A stretch of 64,000 nt of DNA from Hormiphora californensis (GCA_020137815.1 CM035350.1:1422335-1486334), one strand, 5' to 3'. Positions 20,301 to 32,003 are shown, numbered from the stretch's first letter. Notes: a model not told the origin generated them from the letters alone. A program made the numbers and translations.

Positions 20301-23141
20301 AACCCTCCCCCTGCCCACGATGCCAGACCTGTTGACCACCAGAACAACAGTACCTCTACCAGAAGACCACACAGTAGTGTTGGGAGTGGGGGAGGTAGTG
20401 TGCCGATACGGAAACCTGAACCACGTCCATACAAACCCAGTAGTAGTAGTGGTAGTGTTAGTAAGGAACGGTCTCGTCGTGGCTCCTCCTCCTCTGTACT
20501 GCCTCCAGGAAGTGTGATCCCTGCCCGTCCCATTTCAATTGTCCCAGTAACTCCCCCCAGTAACACATCTACCGCTGCGGCGATGTCTCGGGATCCCCGG
20601 CTTCTACCCCGACCCCCAACTCGAACCATTGTTCCCAAACCACCCGGCCAGAAAAGGAAGATCACCTATGCTATGTATTCTGAGCAGCAGCGCCGTGGAA
20701 CTAGCGATCAACCTACCAAACCATCCACACCAAGCAGCAGCAGTGCTAAGATTGATCAGATTGGACTACCAACACCCCAACAGCGTCCTGAACCCTCCGA
20801 AATGGTACCCAAATCTGCCTTCCAGGGTGTTGAAAATGCAGTGCAGGACCTGAGAAAGAAGCAACCCGCACCACCGCCAAGAGTACGGAAAACTCCAGAG
20901 ACCCCGGAACCGATGGATTGTAACCAGGATAGCTGCAGTCCTCGGCCTGGTTCAGCTGCCATCTCAGCACCTCCCAGTGCCAGTTCGTCCTTCCCCCTGG
21001 CCAACTTTACTGCCCACCAGGTGTCCAAGGTGCCCGTTATACCTGGACCCATCAGTAGCCCATCTGTGTCCCCAGGGTTCAACCCCAAATCTCTCAACCT
21101 CCTCATCTCGTCCCCCAAACAACCAGCTATCTTTGTGAAGGGTGAGAAGAGAGAGGACACATTCAGGCAGATGATCCACCGTCCAGTGATCAAGACTGAG
21201 CTGATGACGCCTCCCAATGAGAAACACCCTGCTACACCCTCCCCTCCTCCACCCCCACCCGTCTACTCAACACCCCCTGCCACCAGTGCTGCTGCAGCCC
21301 AAGATCCCATCCGGTCTGCAATGACAACTCCATCAGATCAGGACCAGACAGTGACCTCATCAGACCATCTTGTATCCTCCTCCGAACCAGTCTCCTCCTC
21401 TCCCTCTGTACCTGATCAAGAGGAAGTGTCCTCAACCACAGAACAGGCCAACCAGAGCGATGGTAGCTCCTATGCTCCCCCTGACCCTCAGAAGGTGGTT
21501 ATATTTGATTCCAGCCTCCTCTCTCGACTTACTAAAACCCGAATGAACCCTTTATTGAGGAACCGATCTGGTGGTGGTGAGAGTATCTCGACTCATGTCT
21601 CCCCTGTCTCACCAGCTGAGACGCCGCCTCCCTTCCCTAGTGACCCTCCACCGCCACAACAACCCCCTCCTCCTCCTCCACCTCTACCTCCTCCCTGCAC
21701 CCCACCCCTCCCAGAAGTCAGGCCATGTACCCCACCCCTCCCAGAGGTCACGCCATGTACCCCTCCCCTTCCCATGCCAGCAGCCAGGTCAGGCACCCCT
21801 GTAGGTAACCCTGGAGTAGCTACACCTGAGAAGGCTGGCCAGGAAAGGGATAGTTCACCTGCTACACGGTCCCCTACCCCAACTTCGGAAATTAGGAAGT
21901 CGCCTCCACAAAAAGAGAGAAGGTGCTCAAAAGATGATGATCGAATACCCCGCAGAACACCATCTCACTCTGCTAAAAACGATGATATCAGTTTGAGACG
22001 TAACAAAGATAGGAGAGATTCGGATCGGAAGGATGAGGCCAGATCTCGGCATGAAATATCGCCCAGAGAAGAGAGAAGAAGGAGTAGAGATACTAAATCT
22101 TCTGATCGTGAGGGTAGCAAAACGCCAAGTCATGGGACACAAAACCACAACGATGAAAGGACTCCCAGCAAAGATGCGGCTAGGACGCCAAGTAAAGATG
22201 CGGCTAGGACGCCCAGCAAAGATGCGACTAGGACGCCAAGTAAAGATGCGACTAGGACTCCCAGTAAAGATGCGGCTAGGACGCCAAGTAAAGATGCGAC
22301 TAGGACGCCCAGCAAAGATGCGGCTAGGACGCCCAGTAAAGATGCGACTAGGACGCCATGTAAAGATGCGGCTAGGACGCCCAGCAAAGATATGACTAGG
22401 ACACCTAACAAAGATGATATGGTACACAGAAAGTCCAGATCCCTTGACAAATCTCCAACCAAGAAACCTCTCTCAAAAGAAGATAGGTCGTCATCACGAG
22501 GGGAGAGGACAAAAGATCGTCTAAAAGAAGAGAGATCTTCGTCCCAAGAAAGCAGCACCAGATCATCTAGGGACAGATCGTCTTCTTCCCGGAAAAGTGA
22601 GCCTGTTGCCCGTGAGAGAAGATCAGAGAGGAAGGTGAAAAGGAAACCATCCCCCAAACCTGTGGTGAGGAGAAGTTCAACTCGAGATCGAACAGTCAGG
22701 ATAAACCATCGAGTCCCGGCTGTACCAATGAAACCTCCCCCTCCCTCCCCTCCACCCCCTCCCTCCCCTCCACCCCATGTTGAGGAGGAACACCCCGAAC
22801 CACGCGGTAGGAGGACCTCAAAAAGGTACCGGAAACGGAGGTCCTCCTCTGGTTCTGATGAGACTGTTGTGGTAAAACCCAGAACTAAGGAACCATCAGA
22901 TCAGATGACCTCTCCCAGCCAGATCACATCACCTCCTCCTCCTCCTGATGTTAGGGAGGTATCACCTGAGTGGACGGACCCCCAATACCAGAGACGGCAC
23001 ACCGATCCTGTCCGGAAATACCGGATGAGAAACAGATCTGGGGGACAATTTATTGACCGGAAAAGGTCTAACGAGAGACAGAGATCTCCCCCTTCATCTT
23101 CCTCTAATGATCGGTATAAGAGATCTAGAAATAGGACATGA
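11373..23141 (+). CDS. KDM3: KDM3/JMJD1-family JmjC histone H3K9 demethylase with extra zinc-finger repeats and RS-rich tail
   Basis: Thirteen exons with consistent phase encode 3096 aa: 11373-15654, 15775-16014, 16369-16491, 16718-16849, 17145-17327, 17473-17652, 17819-18002, 18100-18251, 18382-18785, 19422-19499, 19587-19721, 19827-20060, 20178-23141. The first 330 aa are Gln/Ser/Tyr-rich, then basic. Ten CxxC...H...C repeats follow (about residues 339-1400). The KDM3-type cysteine zinc finger is at 1561-1586 (CDSC...CPRCGF..CMDC). The JmjC core has Fe-binding H1832/D1834 (LHIDISDA) and H1985 (PAGAPHQ), plus [13 protein letters not shown]. Known KDM3 enzymes remove H3K9me1/2 using Fe(II) and 2-oxoglutarate and end soon after JmjC. 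Here a coiled coil, proline-rich segments and an Arg/Ser-rich tail add about 1000 aa. The repeats and tail have no counterpart I know in vertebrate KDM3. Catalytic residues are intact, so activity is likely. Confidence 0.9.
18869..19346. mobile_element. hAT-type MITE in a KDM3 intron
   Basis: The ends are TAGGGGTTGCTAAGT and its reverse complement. An exact 8-bp direct repeat, CTAGGCAG, flanks both sides (18861-18868 and 19347-19354), which is the hAT target-site length. Inside, a segment of about 120 bp (GAATCATATTTCCTGTTATT...) occurs twice in tandem about 195 bp apart. There is no ORF. It sits between JmjC-encoding exons 9 and 10. Confidence 0.85.
22157..22422 (+). repeat. 24-bp coding minisatellite in the KDM3 tail
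   Basis: About eleven tandem 24-bp units encode an eight-residue repeat of the form KDA(A/T)RTPS. Units differ mainly at GCG/ACT (Ala/Thr) and at synonymous sites, and the last ones diverge (TPCKD, TPNKD). Each unit supplies a TP or SP-like site beside basic residues. Confidence 0.9.
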
Positions 23142-23191
23142 CTGTGTTTTTATGAAATGTTGCCTTGACAACAGAATGTGTGATTGTGTTT

Positions 23192-23197
23192 ATTAAA
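23192..23197 (+). terminator. Candidate poly(A) signal of the KDM3 gene
   Basis: ATTAAA lies 51 nt after the stop codon and is followed by T/GT-rich DNA. It is a common variant hexamer; no transcript evidence is available. Confidence 0.4.
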
Positions 23198-23198
23198 C

Positions 23199-25658
23199 TA
23201 CAGCATTATGTATCATGTGTGACGACGAATAATAATTTATACTTTTTTTGTTCACTTAATTTTGAAGAAAAGGGAACGTTTGTAACATTTAACATTTTGT
23301 TATTTTAACTTTTACCACATCGTAAAACAACTGTGTTTATGGAATTTGTTCTCCGTTAGATCAAAAGAGTCTTTTAAAGACACAATGATGAATTTGCCAC
23401 TCGATTCAGTGTCGGCGTCACCAGGTGTCCGCATGCTCGAGGATTCCTCCCTCCCTCCGTCAATCTGAGCTGGCATGCGCGCGCCCCGCGCAATAACAAT
23501 TGTGTACTTTTCATTGAGTCGGTGCGTACCACGCTGCATTCTCTTTGACTGCTGACGCTGCAATTCTCGAGAGACAGAAATAGAGAGAGTGTGTTGTTGT
23601 GTACAGTGCAGTACAACTGTGTGTGTATGCATGGAGAGAGGAGTGTCTATCAATACATTGAAAACAGAAGATCACAGACAAGGACCGCAACAGATCCATG
23701 AGACACATGGTCCCGGTTTTAAAGACACGTTGCATTTGGCGCGCCACAGCTCCCCCTTCATTCCTACATTCAGATTCCAGAATCATCTTTTACACATGGT
23801 TCATATTGGTTCATTGTCAAGTTGTTCATTGGCAAACAATTCCAACTATTGAGGTTAATGTGAGTTTGTTTACATTGCAAGGTATGTGTGGGACGTGTCT
23901 TACATTACTGGACTTTGTCCAAATGATCGTAACAAGATCAGAGAGAAACCTCCTCTACTCCTCTCTAAGATTATTACAGAGGGAGGGCTCTTATAGATCT
24001 GATCTGCTATGGTCGTTTCTCGGAAAACCATTGTACACTCTAATTAGCCCAAACAGATGCACATAAGTGAGCCATTAATACACAGAGCTGTATTCGAACG
24101 TACAACTTTGTTTGTCTGTTCAAAAGTTGACAACATTTGCACCTCCCAGTCCCTCCCCCGTGTGCGTGTTGTGCCACCCCTGTGTCCCCCCCTTCTTTCT
24201 ATGTGTACACATGTCTGTGTGTCCCTGTTTATTGTTGTCTGCACGTACAATGTAAGAGGGTGCCATTGTTTTCTATCACTTTACACAGTGTGCAAGCAAA
24301 GTGCAGTGTTTTTAGAGGGGTAGTCCCCAAATACCATATTCTATAGTGATCTAACAACCCCACTAGCCCTGCAAAACAAGGGGATCACATCATCGTGTAT
24401 TTACAATTCACCACACGGTACTTATGTTTTCCCACATAACAACAGAACAGTACTTTATCAGAGAGACAATACAATATATGGTGACGTGATGTGTTATCAC
24501 ATGCAGTTGGTGCAGTAATTCAGTTGTATTCAGTATTGCATGTTATACAGCCGTGATATTGGGGGCCTTAGTATTTGTGAAGCACTTTGCTTCTGCACAT
24601 GTACAAAAGTACACATGAGCACACATGAGTGAATACGTGATTAAATGGCAGTGAACTAAGTATACCGTGAGCTGCTGAGTCCAATTCAAGGTTGTATAAT
24701 ACAGACAGACACACAAAGTATCCCCCTCTCAAGGTGACACATGTGGCAGGAGAGAGTCTGAACAAGTCGTGTGTATCAGGAAACGCCTGTCTATCACACA
24801 TAAACTAGGTCTCCGGCTAACATTTCACTGTCACGATATCCATCGCTAAATACCACAATTCCGACTTCTTTACCCCTCCGGGTGTTATAACCCCGTTCTG
24901 TGTGAAGAAATAGAGAAGGATTTGTGTGTATAAAATTAGGGACTGAGAATGGGGTTGAATAATGGATCAAGTAACGGGTTGTGTATAATAGCTGTGTGTT
25001 GTAGAGCTCTAACTACATTGCACATGTCCAGTGTGGCCACTCTAATTTTGTAATGACAGTTCTTACACAATGCCTGTTCAATGTCTCTACTCAACTTTCT
25101 TTCTTCCATGATCCTATAGACTATCTCAAGCCTTTCTGTTATTTTGAAGACAGAATTATGATCTAAGATTTTCAAGCACGGCCCCAAGGGGCATCGTCAT
25201 GCGTCCTCCCTCCCCAAGCATAAAATATTCCACACAAACCCCGCCCCCTGTGCATGGTAATTCGTGGGGGGGGGGCCGGGGGTAATCCCTGCACTCAGGC
25301 TCTATGTCACGAACTCCCTACACAAACAACCCAGCCACACCGCCCTTACCAAGCAGCAAGATCTCATCTTTATCCCTGATAATAAACCACCGCCGCCGCT
25401 CTACTCACCCTCCACATCTACAATGTGATCCTGACTCCAGGTGCACAGTTCACAGTTCACACACAGACAATACACACTATTGAGATGATTGTTGTGTGTT
25501 GAGCAGTGTCAGTTTTCAGTCAGCTACTGGTAGAGAGATCATGATGATGCTATTGTGTATGTGAAATATAGGGGAGTGTGGTAGTAGATAAATCATGTGA
25601 GTGCTAAACACTCCCCTCTGATTTCTGAGCTGATGATCCAGTGTAATTCATTGCAACA

Positions 25659-25690
<32 letters not shown>

Positions 25691-26290
25691 CCCCCCCCCC
25701 CATGTGACGTGAGCTACGACATACACGTCAGGCAGCTGCAGCAGCAGGAGGCCATTAATTATTCCAAATAGGGAGAGCGCCCTCCCCTTGGACGACACTA
25801 AGAGGTTACACGAGAGAGAAAGTGGGCGAAAAGAGCGCTCTCCTAAACATCAAATGACAAGTTGGTTTTTAACAAATGATAGAGAGATTCTATTTACACC
25901 AAGAAAGAAGTAAAGATCACTTTTCGGGAGCTGGAGGGGAGGTGATGAACTCCCCGCCGTTGCTACTTCAAGAACGAAGGACAGCGGAGGGAGAAACATC
26001 AAGGGGCGGGTAGGTGCAGAGCAGTGGGGTTATATTGGGGTGTCTTTTGCAGGACGAACTGGAATAATGGGGACATTGCAGAGTGGAATTGGGGGCAGAA
26101 CATATATCGGGGGATGTCGGGGGAATTAGGATGTTCGGTTTATGAAAATCTCAGCTCGAATAAATTTTCTCTGCACACACACGCACACACAGACACACAA
26201 AGTGATCGAACAAATATAAAAATAAAAAACAAAATCGAAACCTTTTCTCTTTTCTGTTTAATAACTAACAGGGGCAACAACAAGGGTCCT
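23199..26290. other. Intergenic region without a supported gene
   Basis: About 3 kb between the convergent KDM3 and RNF103 genes. It contains short open frames without splice support or recognisable domains, a (CT)15-C run at about 25660-25702 and a G-run near 25266. I see no RNA gene or transposon ends here. Confidence 0.6.
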
Positions 26291-28810
26291 TTAGAAGATA
26301 GCTTCCCGGCACATGGGACACTTCCACCTGTTCTCACACTCACTAGACATCCAAGCCTCGGTACAAGATTGATGGAATGTGTGAGTACAGGGCAGATTGC
26401 ACACACTGACCCCCACTCTGAACTGATCCAGACAAATAGCACACTCCGGGGTGGGTTGAGATCCAGTGGGGAAGCATCCCTGACATCCCTCCCCATCCTC
26501 ACAGCTCCCCCAACAGGTACCATGCTCCCAGGTCGGGATGGAGGTCATCAACTCAGCCACACACCTCTGTAGCCACTTCTCATCGGGTACCTCACTAACC
26601 CTTGTTGTGTAGAGAGGCCACGTGATGGGATCAAAGTGAACCAAGTGCTCCACAGTGGGCATGAAGTCTAGGAAGGGTAGTTGGATATCGTCATTAGTGA
26701 TGAGGCCCAGTTTAAACTTCCTGTCGATAACAGTGACTGTGAGAACAGAGAGGAGGAGGGTAACTCCAACCAATAATGGGCAACGTGCCAAAACCAGCAC
26801 GTCGTGTCGTATCACAGCTGCCAGTTCAGTGTTCATTGCCAGTCTGTAGTAGGACAGAAAGGCGGAGAGAAGGGGCCGGAGTTGGGATATCTGACTGAGA
26901 CTGACGAGGGGTAACCAAATCGAGCAAAGTAGGAAGTTCCCCTTGGCCATGAACCACAAAGTCCTGAATATCCTCCTGGCAAAGTTCCCTGAGGACAAGA
27001 AAACCTCGAACAGGCAGGTGTAGTTGATGAGCATGAGGGCCAGAACAAACAGGTCATTACTGGTCGGTGTGAGGGTGGTCATGAAGAGTTTTAGGGCACG
27101 ATGTTGCAACTGTTCACCCTTCCGGGACCCGTACACATGGGTAAACTCGGGTGTTTTGATTAGGATCAAAGATCGAGCAGGGATGGAGGTGGTGGGTGTT
27201 GCTGTCCCTGTTGTCTTACTGGGCCTGTTTTTTAGGTGGCAAGGCTGAGAGGTGTCCATCACGGCAAAGGATACCTGTGGAGAGGGTGGTTAAAGGAACA
27301 ATCATTTTGAGATGAAGTGAAATCAATGATGCAATGGAGGGTGTGCCACTGTTAGAGAGAATGGGAGAGAATGGGAGAGAGGAACAAAGTAGGAAATAGA
27401 CAGACACTCTCAACACAATAGACTTATAAAGTGTGCGTGTGGCAGAGAGAGGTAGTTGAGACTCTAGAAAACATCCCCTCCCCACCCATTACCTTTCCAA
27501 TGAACTGGACAGCGAGAGCCGAGAAGAAAGCAGGTACAAGATGTTGAATCCTACACCCTCCATCTGTATGATGGAGAACCTTCACTGGGGTTGTGGGTTC
27601 CTCCTCCCAGGTGTGGTAACTTCTCTCTGATTTCAACTTGTCCACACTGCCCTCTAGACGGTTGTAGAACCATTTCAGTATGCTCCTCTCTGTCGACTGG
27701 CCCTGTTGTATGGGAGAGGAATCATTAGGGGGGTCGTTGTTGTGACTTGGGAGAGGGTTGAATCATTTATAGGGGGACCGTTGTTGTGAGAGGGTTGAAT
27801 TATATGCAGGATGAATATGTTACACGCACTTTCAAAATGAGTGTAACATTAAGAGGCCCCATAAAATATGCGCTCCTTTCTCATACTACAAGGACCCATC
27901 TCAAAACAGCAAAACATTTACCTGGTAGACCTCAATCCTTGGTGATCCCTTTTCATCACCCGATGGCATGGCAATGATCAGGGCAGGAACAATTTTCCAG
28001 CCCTGTCTGAGACACCACGAGTTGTGTCGCGGACAGTAAAATGTGCCCGTTTGGATGCCTATCCTACTGAGACGTCGTGACACCACATTCCACAGTGGGT
28101 AGTTGGGGAAGGGCTTGTGTCCGTGTGGGACAACCCTAACTGCCCATACTGTAGATTTGGAATCCTCAACCTGGTATAGGGGGAGGTGAGGTAATAAATA
28201 ATAATCATGTAGAATATATGTTATCCACTATAAATTACCCATCGGTCATAAACAAAACTAGGCCCTGCTTCAGATAAAAGTCTGGCATCTTGTTCGGAAA
28301 CTGTACCTCTTCAAGGAAGTGCCTCTCAGATGTAAAGTTCAGGGATTCCTCGAAGGCAGGCGAGTGTAGGAGGACCTCACTTTCCTCAGTGGTCAAACCC
28401 CCACTGTTCTCAACAGCATCAATCAGCTCAGACTTCTCAACTAGTTCATCGTGCGGAATCCCCCTTGCATCCAACAGCCTTTGCAACTCCTTGATGCTAA
28501 AAAGAGTGAATTTAGAGACTGTACTATTTGAGCAGGTTGGTGACTCAAAAATACTGTTCAGGAGTTATCGTTTCAACTAAGCTTAAAGCTAAGTAGAGAA
28601 CCAAATAATTTCGTACCTCAGGGAAATAGGGTCAACAAGTTGAAGTGGCAGCCGTTCTGACTCCAACCAGGTGAGCCACTCGCAGAAACGGATGCAGACA
28701 AAGAGTAGAATGACACATAAGATCAGGAGGGCCACCCGAAGTAGCATGGTCTGATCAACTGTATTCTGTCTCCTCGCTCCACCACTCAAATTCTGCCCTC
28801 CGCTAAACAT
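26291..28810 (-). CDS. RNF103: RNF103-like membrane RING-H2 E3 ubiquitin ligase
   Basis: Five exons in phase (28617-28810, 28307-28496, 27922-28170, 27493-27702, 26291-27274) encode 608 aa. Vertebrate RNF103 is about 685 aa. After a short N-terminus comes a membrane segment (LLRVALLILCVILLFVCIRF) and RNF103-like motifs: RFCEWLTWLES..LPLQLVDP, RHFLEEVEDSKSTVW, and GIQTGTFYCPRHNSWCLRQGW. The second half has several hydrophobic segments (from NDLFVLALMLIN onward). The C-terminus is a C3H2C3 RING (CAICLDQF...LPCTHTFHQSC...CPMC) ending at IF. Known RNF103 is an ER-membrane E3 ligase in ER-associated degradation; the same role is inferred. The final exon also has a good acceptor at 27275-27276 before its first in-frame ATG. 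No break is visible. Confidence 0.88.
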
Positions 28811-29499
28811 TGTTAATTGTTAGTAACTAAGCGGATTGAAGCACAAAAGTTACTTTCGAACTAGACACTGCCTCAGGACTCAGAGAGTGGACTTTTCTAT
28901 GATAAACAGATCTGAAAAGTCTGAAGAAAAAATATGAAAATTGGGGGTGAAAAGTTCCTCAAAAAGCTTGTTGAGTAACTCAACAAGATTCAGAGTACGG
29001 TTTAGGCTTAAGTTTAATTACTTTTTTATCACAAAGTCAATATAAACCCAGTGCGAACATTGTACGAATTCGCGAATTTAGTTCGTTACAAAATTTTATC
29101 AAAACGAAACACAAAATTGCATTTCTTCGGTCCATCCCCTAGCTTAGAAATCGATATTTTCACGGTGCAAATCATTCGTTTAATTCCACCTACGAAATGG
29201 ATACCAAGAAAGAGTTGAGTCAGGAATTGGGCACTCGAGAGACGAGAAGTGAGAGCAGTCCGCAGAAGCCAGAAACTTGTTCTGAATTTTCAAAACCAAG
29301 AAAATTTTGATTTTTTCCTTTTACTTTTTATTTGAAACCCGGCCGCGCGGCGCTCATTTTCCAAAATACGCGCGTTTTTTATTTGCGCGCCACAAAATTT
29401 CGTCAAAAATAAGAGCGCTGGCAATAAAATCTCTTCGGCGGTGCCAAGATCAGGGCGCTACGCCCGTTCAAAGAGTCTATCTCAAACCATTTAATTCCA
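28811..29499. other. Intergenic region upstream of RNF103
   Basis: AT-rich with a GC-rich patch (GGCCGCGCGGCGCTC near 29341). It should contain the RNF103 promoter and the 3' end of the minus-strand snoRNA host. TTTATT on the plus strand (29324-29329 and 29374-29380) could serve as AATAAA signals for the host transcript. Confidence 0.4.
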
Positions 29500-29949
29500 G
29501 AAATTAACAATTAAAAAACGGGTCTACCAATTACAAACGAAATGAAGTTTACAAAATCAAAATTTCAGTGTGAAAGTCCAATGCATTCAAATAAATTAAC
29601 AACATATCCATCTCTTCAATTGGGCTTCTGATCATCACGTTCCTCGATTTCAGTTGTTGTCACGGCCTGAAGAATGGAATAGTTTTAGAGTTTGGCAAGA
29701 TAGGAAAGATATCATGAATGGGATGGAATTAAACCGATCATATACTTAAATCTGTCTCCATAATTTAGTGAGATATTAGCAGATAGTTTAAATCATTCTG
29801 AGTAATGAAGGCCGACGGGAAGTGTGCCCTAAACTCACCTTTGTTGAAGATAAACTGTGAACGGGGATATTATGAACACAGGACCTGTAGAAATGAGGCT
29901 GTGTTAGAAAAAGTCTTGTTTAGCGCTATTTGAATACTGAATCAGAGAC

Positions 29950-30019
29950 AGTATCTCATACTTTAAAGGTATCATCTTGAACTCAGATGGTAGTGCATGA
30001 TTTGTAATCATCTGATACT
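29950..30019 (-). ncRNA. C/D-like RNA, family B copy 2
   Basis: Same as 31323-31392: AGTATC/GATACT terminal stem, degenerate C box, clear D' CTGA. Extending the 3' end would reach a canonical CTGA at 29942-29945. Confidence 0.55.
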
Positions 30020-30187
30020 AAGGGAAGAGGAAAAAGGGGATCTAGAGGGGGGCAACTTACCAAGTCAAGACGTCAGATGAGCAGCAGCAGTTACGATCGG
30101 TAGTCCCAGCGGCTGAATGCAGCCTGAAGGGGAGAACTGGTGTTAGAAATGTGGTAGGTAGAAGATGGAAAATATGATCTTCTACAA

Positions 30188-30252
30188 GGATCATAATATG
30201 TCAATAGTTGTATCACCACATTTTAGGTCTGTGCCCAATGCTAAAATCATGT
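30188..30252 (-). ncRNA. Conserved intronic RNA candidate, family C copy 2
   Basis: A paralogue of 30413-30479 with only two or three differences across the block. Confidence 0.45.
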
Positions 30253-30412
30253 GTAGGTAAGAAGAATGGGTTATCAAGAGAGGGATAACTTACCATGGTC
30301 ACGAGTGTTTTAGGGTTAGCTCCAACAGATGATAACAGATAACAATCCTGGGAACAGAAATGAATGTTAATCAGATGAAGATTAAGGCTGTTAAATTAAA
30401 TACATTTTAAAA

Positions 30413-30479
30413 CGATCATAATATGTCAATAATTGTATCACCACATTTTTGGTCTGTGCCCAATGCTAAAATCATGTGT
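30413..30479 (-). ncRNA. Conserved intronic RNA candidate, family C copy 1
   Basis: A 65-bp block, ACATGATTTTAGCATTGGGC... to ...GTGGTGATACAAT, shared with 30188-30252. The boxes are weak (ATGATTT, TTGACA), so C/D identity is uncertain. Conservation between two introns with unrelated flanks is the main evidence. Confidence 0.45.
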
Positions 30480-30645
30480 TTGAGGTGCCAGCCTTCAGTA
30501 ACAAGTCCAGAACTTACCGAATAAAAGTCAGACACTGCAAAGTTTCTCCAGTTGTATTTTATAACGTTTAAGGAGTAAACCTGGAGAGGAAGACTTGGAT
30601 TAGAACCAGAATCAATGAGGTGGAAAATTGGAATCGAAGTGGGGT

Positions 30646-30708
30646 AACATCAGAACCACTTCATCAATAAAATCAGTTGGAGGGCAAGCGGGACTTGCTC
30701 ATCAAATG
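30646..30708 (-). ncRNA. SNORD62: SNORD62-like box C/D snoRNA, copy 3
   Basis: Third identical core. Box C is at 30699-30704 and box D at 30650-30653, with the same 18S guide before D'. Confidence 0.85.
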
Positions 30709-30873
30709 TAACTACTGAGAAATTGAGAATCAGTTTCCAAACTCACCTTCACATTGCTGAGAACACCAGATTCTTTACAACAAGAATGTTCTACCACATC
30801 AGACCTGTGAAGGGAAGATCTCATTAAAACATATCCTCTAATCTGTTAAATTTCTCAGACAATAATTGTGTAA

Positions 30874-30937
30874 AACATCAGAACCACTTCATCAATAAAA
30901 TCAGTTGGAGGGCAAGCGGGACTTGCTCATCAAATGT
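30874..30937 (-). ncRNA. SNORD62: SNORD62-like box C/D snoRNA, copy 2
   Basis: Same boxes and guide as 31107-31170. Box C is at 30927-30932 and box D at 30878-30881. The core is identical; the flanks are unrelated. Confidence 0.85.
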
Positions 30938-31106
30938 AACATGGATAACAATATTCAGTTTCCAAACTCACCTTAACCGAAGGAGAAACCGGATTACACA
31001 AGCTTCTCTACTCCAAGTACGCCAGAGATAAACTCAGATCTGAGAAGGAAAGATTGTGTTAAAAATGACGAAACTAAGACAACATTTGTGCACAATCATT
31101 GTGTAA

Positions 31107-31170
31107 AACATCAGAACCACTTCATCAATAAAATCAGTTGGAGGGCAAGCGGGACTTGCTCATCATCTGT
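31107..31170 (-). ncRNA. SNORD62: SNORD62-like box C/D snoRNA, copy 1
   Basis: Box C GATGATGA (TGATGA at 31160-31165), D' CTGA, C' TTGATGA and D CTGA at 31111-31114. The guide CTTGCCCTCCAA just before D' is complementary over 12 nt to the near-universal 18S segment TTGGAGGGCAAG. The D+5 rule points to the A of TTGGA, the position guided by SNORD62 in humans. Confidence 0.85.
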
Positions 31171-31322
31171 TTCAAAAGAACAACTTCCCACAACATCTAT
31201 TAGCTTACCAGGGTTCGCAGGAACAGGAGTAATAGCCACTGTGGAATTATCACACACCTGTCAAGAAGGTGTGGGTTAGAGACTTGTAACAAGGCACAAA
31301 GTCGAAAGAAGATACTAGGGAC

Positions 31323-31392
31323 AGTATCTCATACTTTAAAGGTATCATCTTGAACTCAGATGGTAGTGCATGATTTGTAATCATCTGATACT
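31323..31392 (-). ncRNA. C/D-like RNA, family B copy 1
   Basis: A terminal stem AGTATC/GATACT encloses ATGATTA (degenerate C), CTGA (D'), GATGATAC (C'-like) and ATGA (D-like). It is nearly identical over about 70 bp to 29950-30019, with unrelated flanks. Confidence 0.55.
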
Positions 31393-32003
31393 AGCAGGAG
31401 GAGAGGAAGAAGGGGGTCTAGAGGACAACTTACCATGAGACGAGTCTGGATAGTCGCCAAAACAGTCAACAATCTAGCCTGAAACATTAATTGGGGATTA
31501 ATTTTATTTTTTATGAACGAATGGAGAAGAACACCAAGTTGTATAAAGATGATGAGAAAGAAGGTGTTGAGAAATAGATGTCATTTGCATGGTTTATCCC
31601 CGTGGTAACAGACACGTAGTATCATCCACGAGACGCAAGGAATATGCAATGGAGACGTGAATCTCTTGGTGTGCAACAGTATGGAGGACAATACCATATA
31701 TGGGTATAATCCAGACACCATCGGGCTGCCCTGGCGGTGGCAAAACCTCCAGGGAACACCCAGTCGCAGGAGGGATAGAGACAAGGGGGAGGGAACACCC
31801 AGTCGCAGGAAGGAGATTGAGACAAGGGGGGGGGAATAATTGCAAAAGAAGAAAGACGTACCGTGTAAACCAGGCTACAGTCTGGGAAGATCATCAAGAG
31901 ATACAGAGATACTTATCGTGTGGTTCTGAAGGAAAGGATGATGTGTTAGAGCTAAACACAGTTTAGGGGCGATTAGAATTGTATTGGAGGTGTTGTATCA
32001 GAT

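Noticed and set aside
22157-22422. Regular repeats resembling a CRISPR array
   Set aside because: Repeats are contiguous 24-bp coding units with no spacers, in an animal gene.
22130-22657. A 175-aa open frame antisense to the KDM3 tail, and other repeats in the same place
   Set aside because: It is produced by the 24-bp coding repeat on the other strand; sense-strand phase and splicing support KDM3.
24936-25187. An 83-aa minus-strand frame (RLEIVYRIMEERKLSRDIEQ region) that looks helical
   Set aside because: No flanking splice sites in phase, no recognised motif, and no neighbouring exon.
30188-30479. Reading family C blocks as firm box C/D snoRNAs
   Set aside because: C and D boxes are too degenerate; kept only as conserved RNA candidates.
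31481-31858. A snoRNA in host intron 14
   Set aside because: Only a duplicated GAACACCCAGTCGCAGGA and partial box-like words were found, with no coherent C/D or H/ACA layout.
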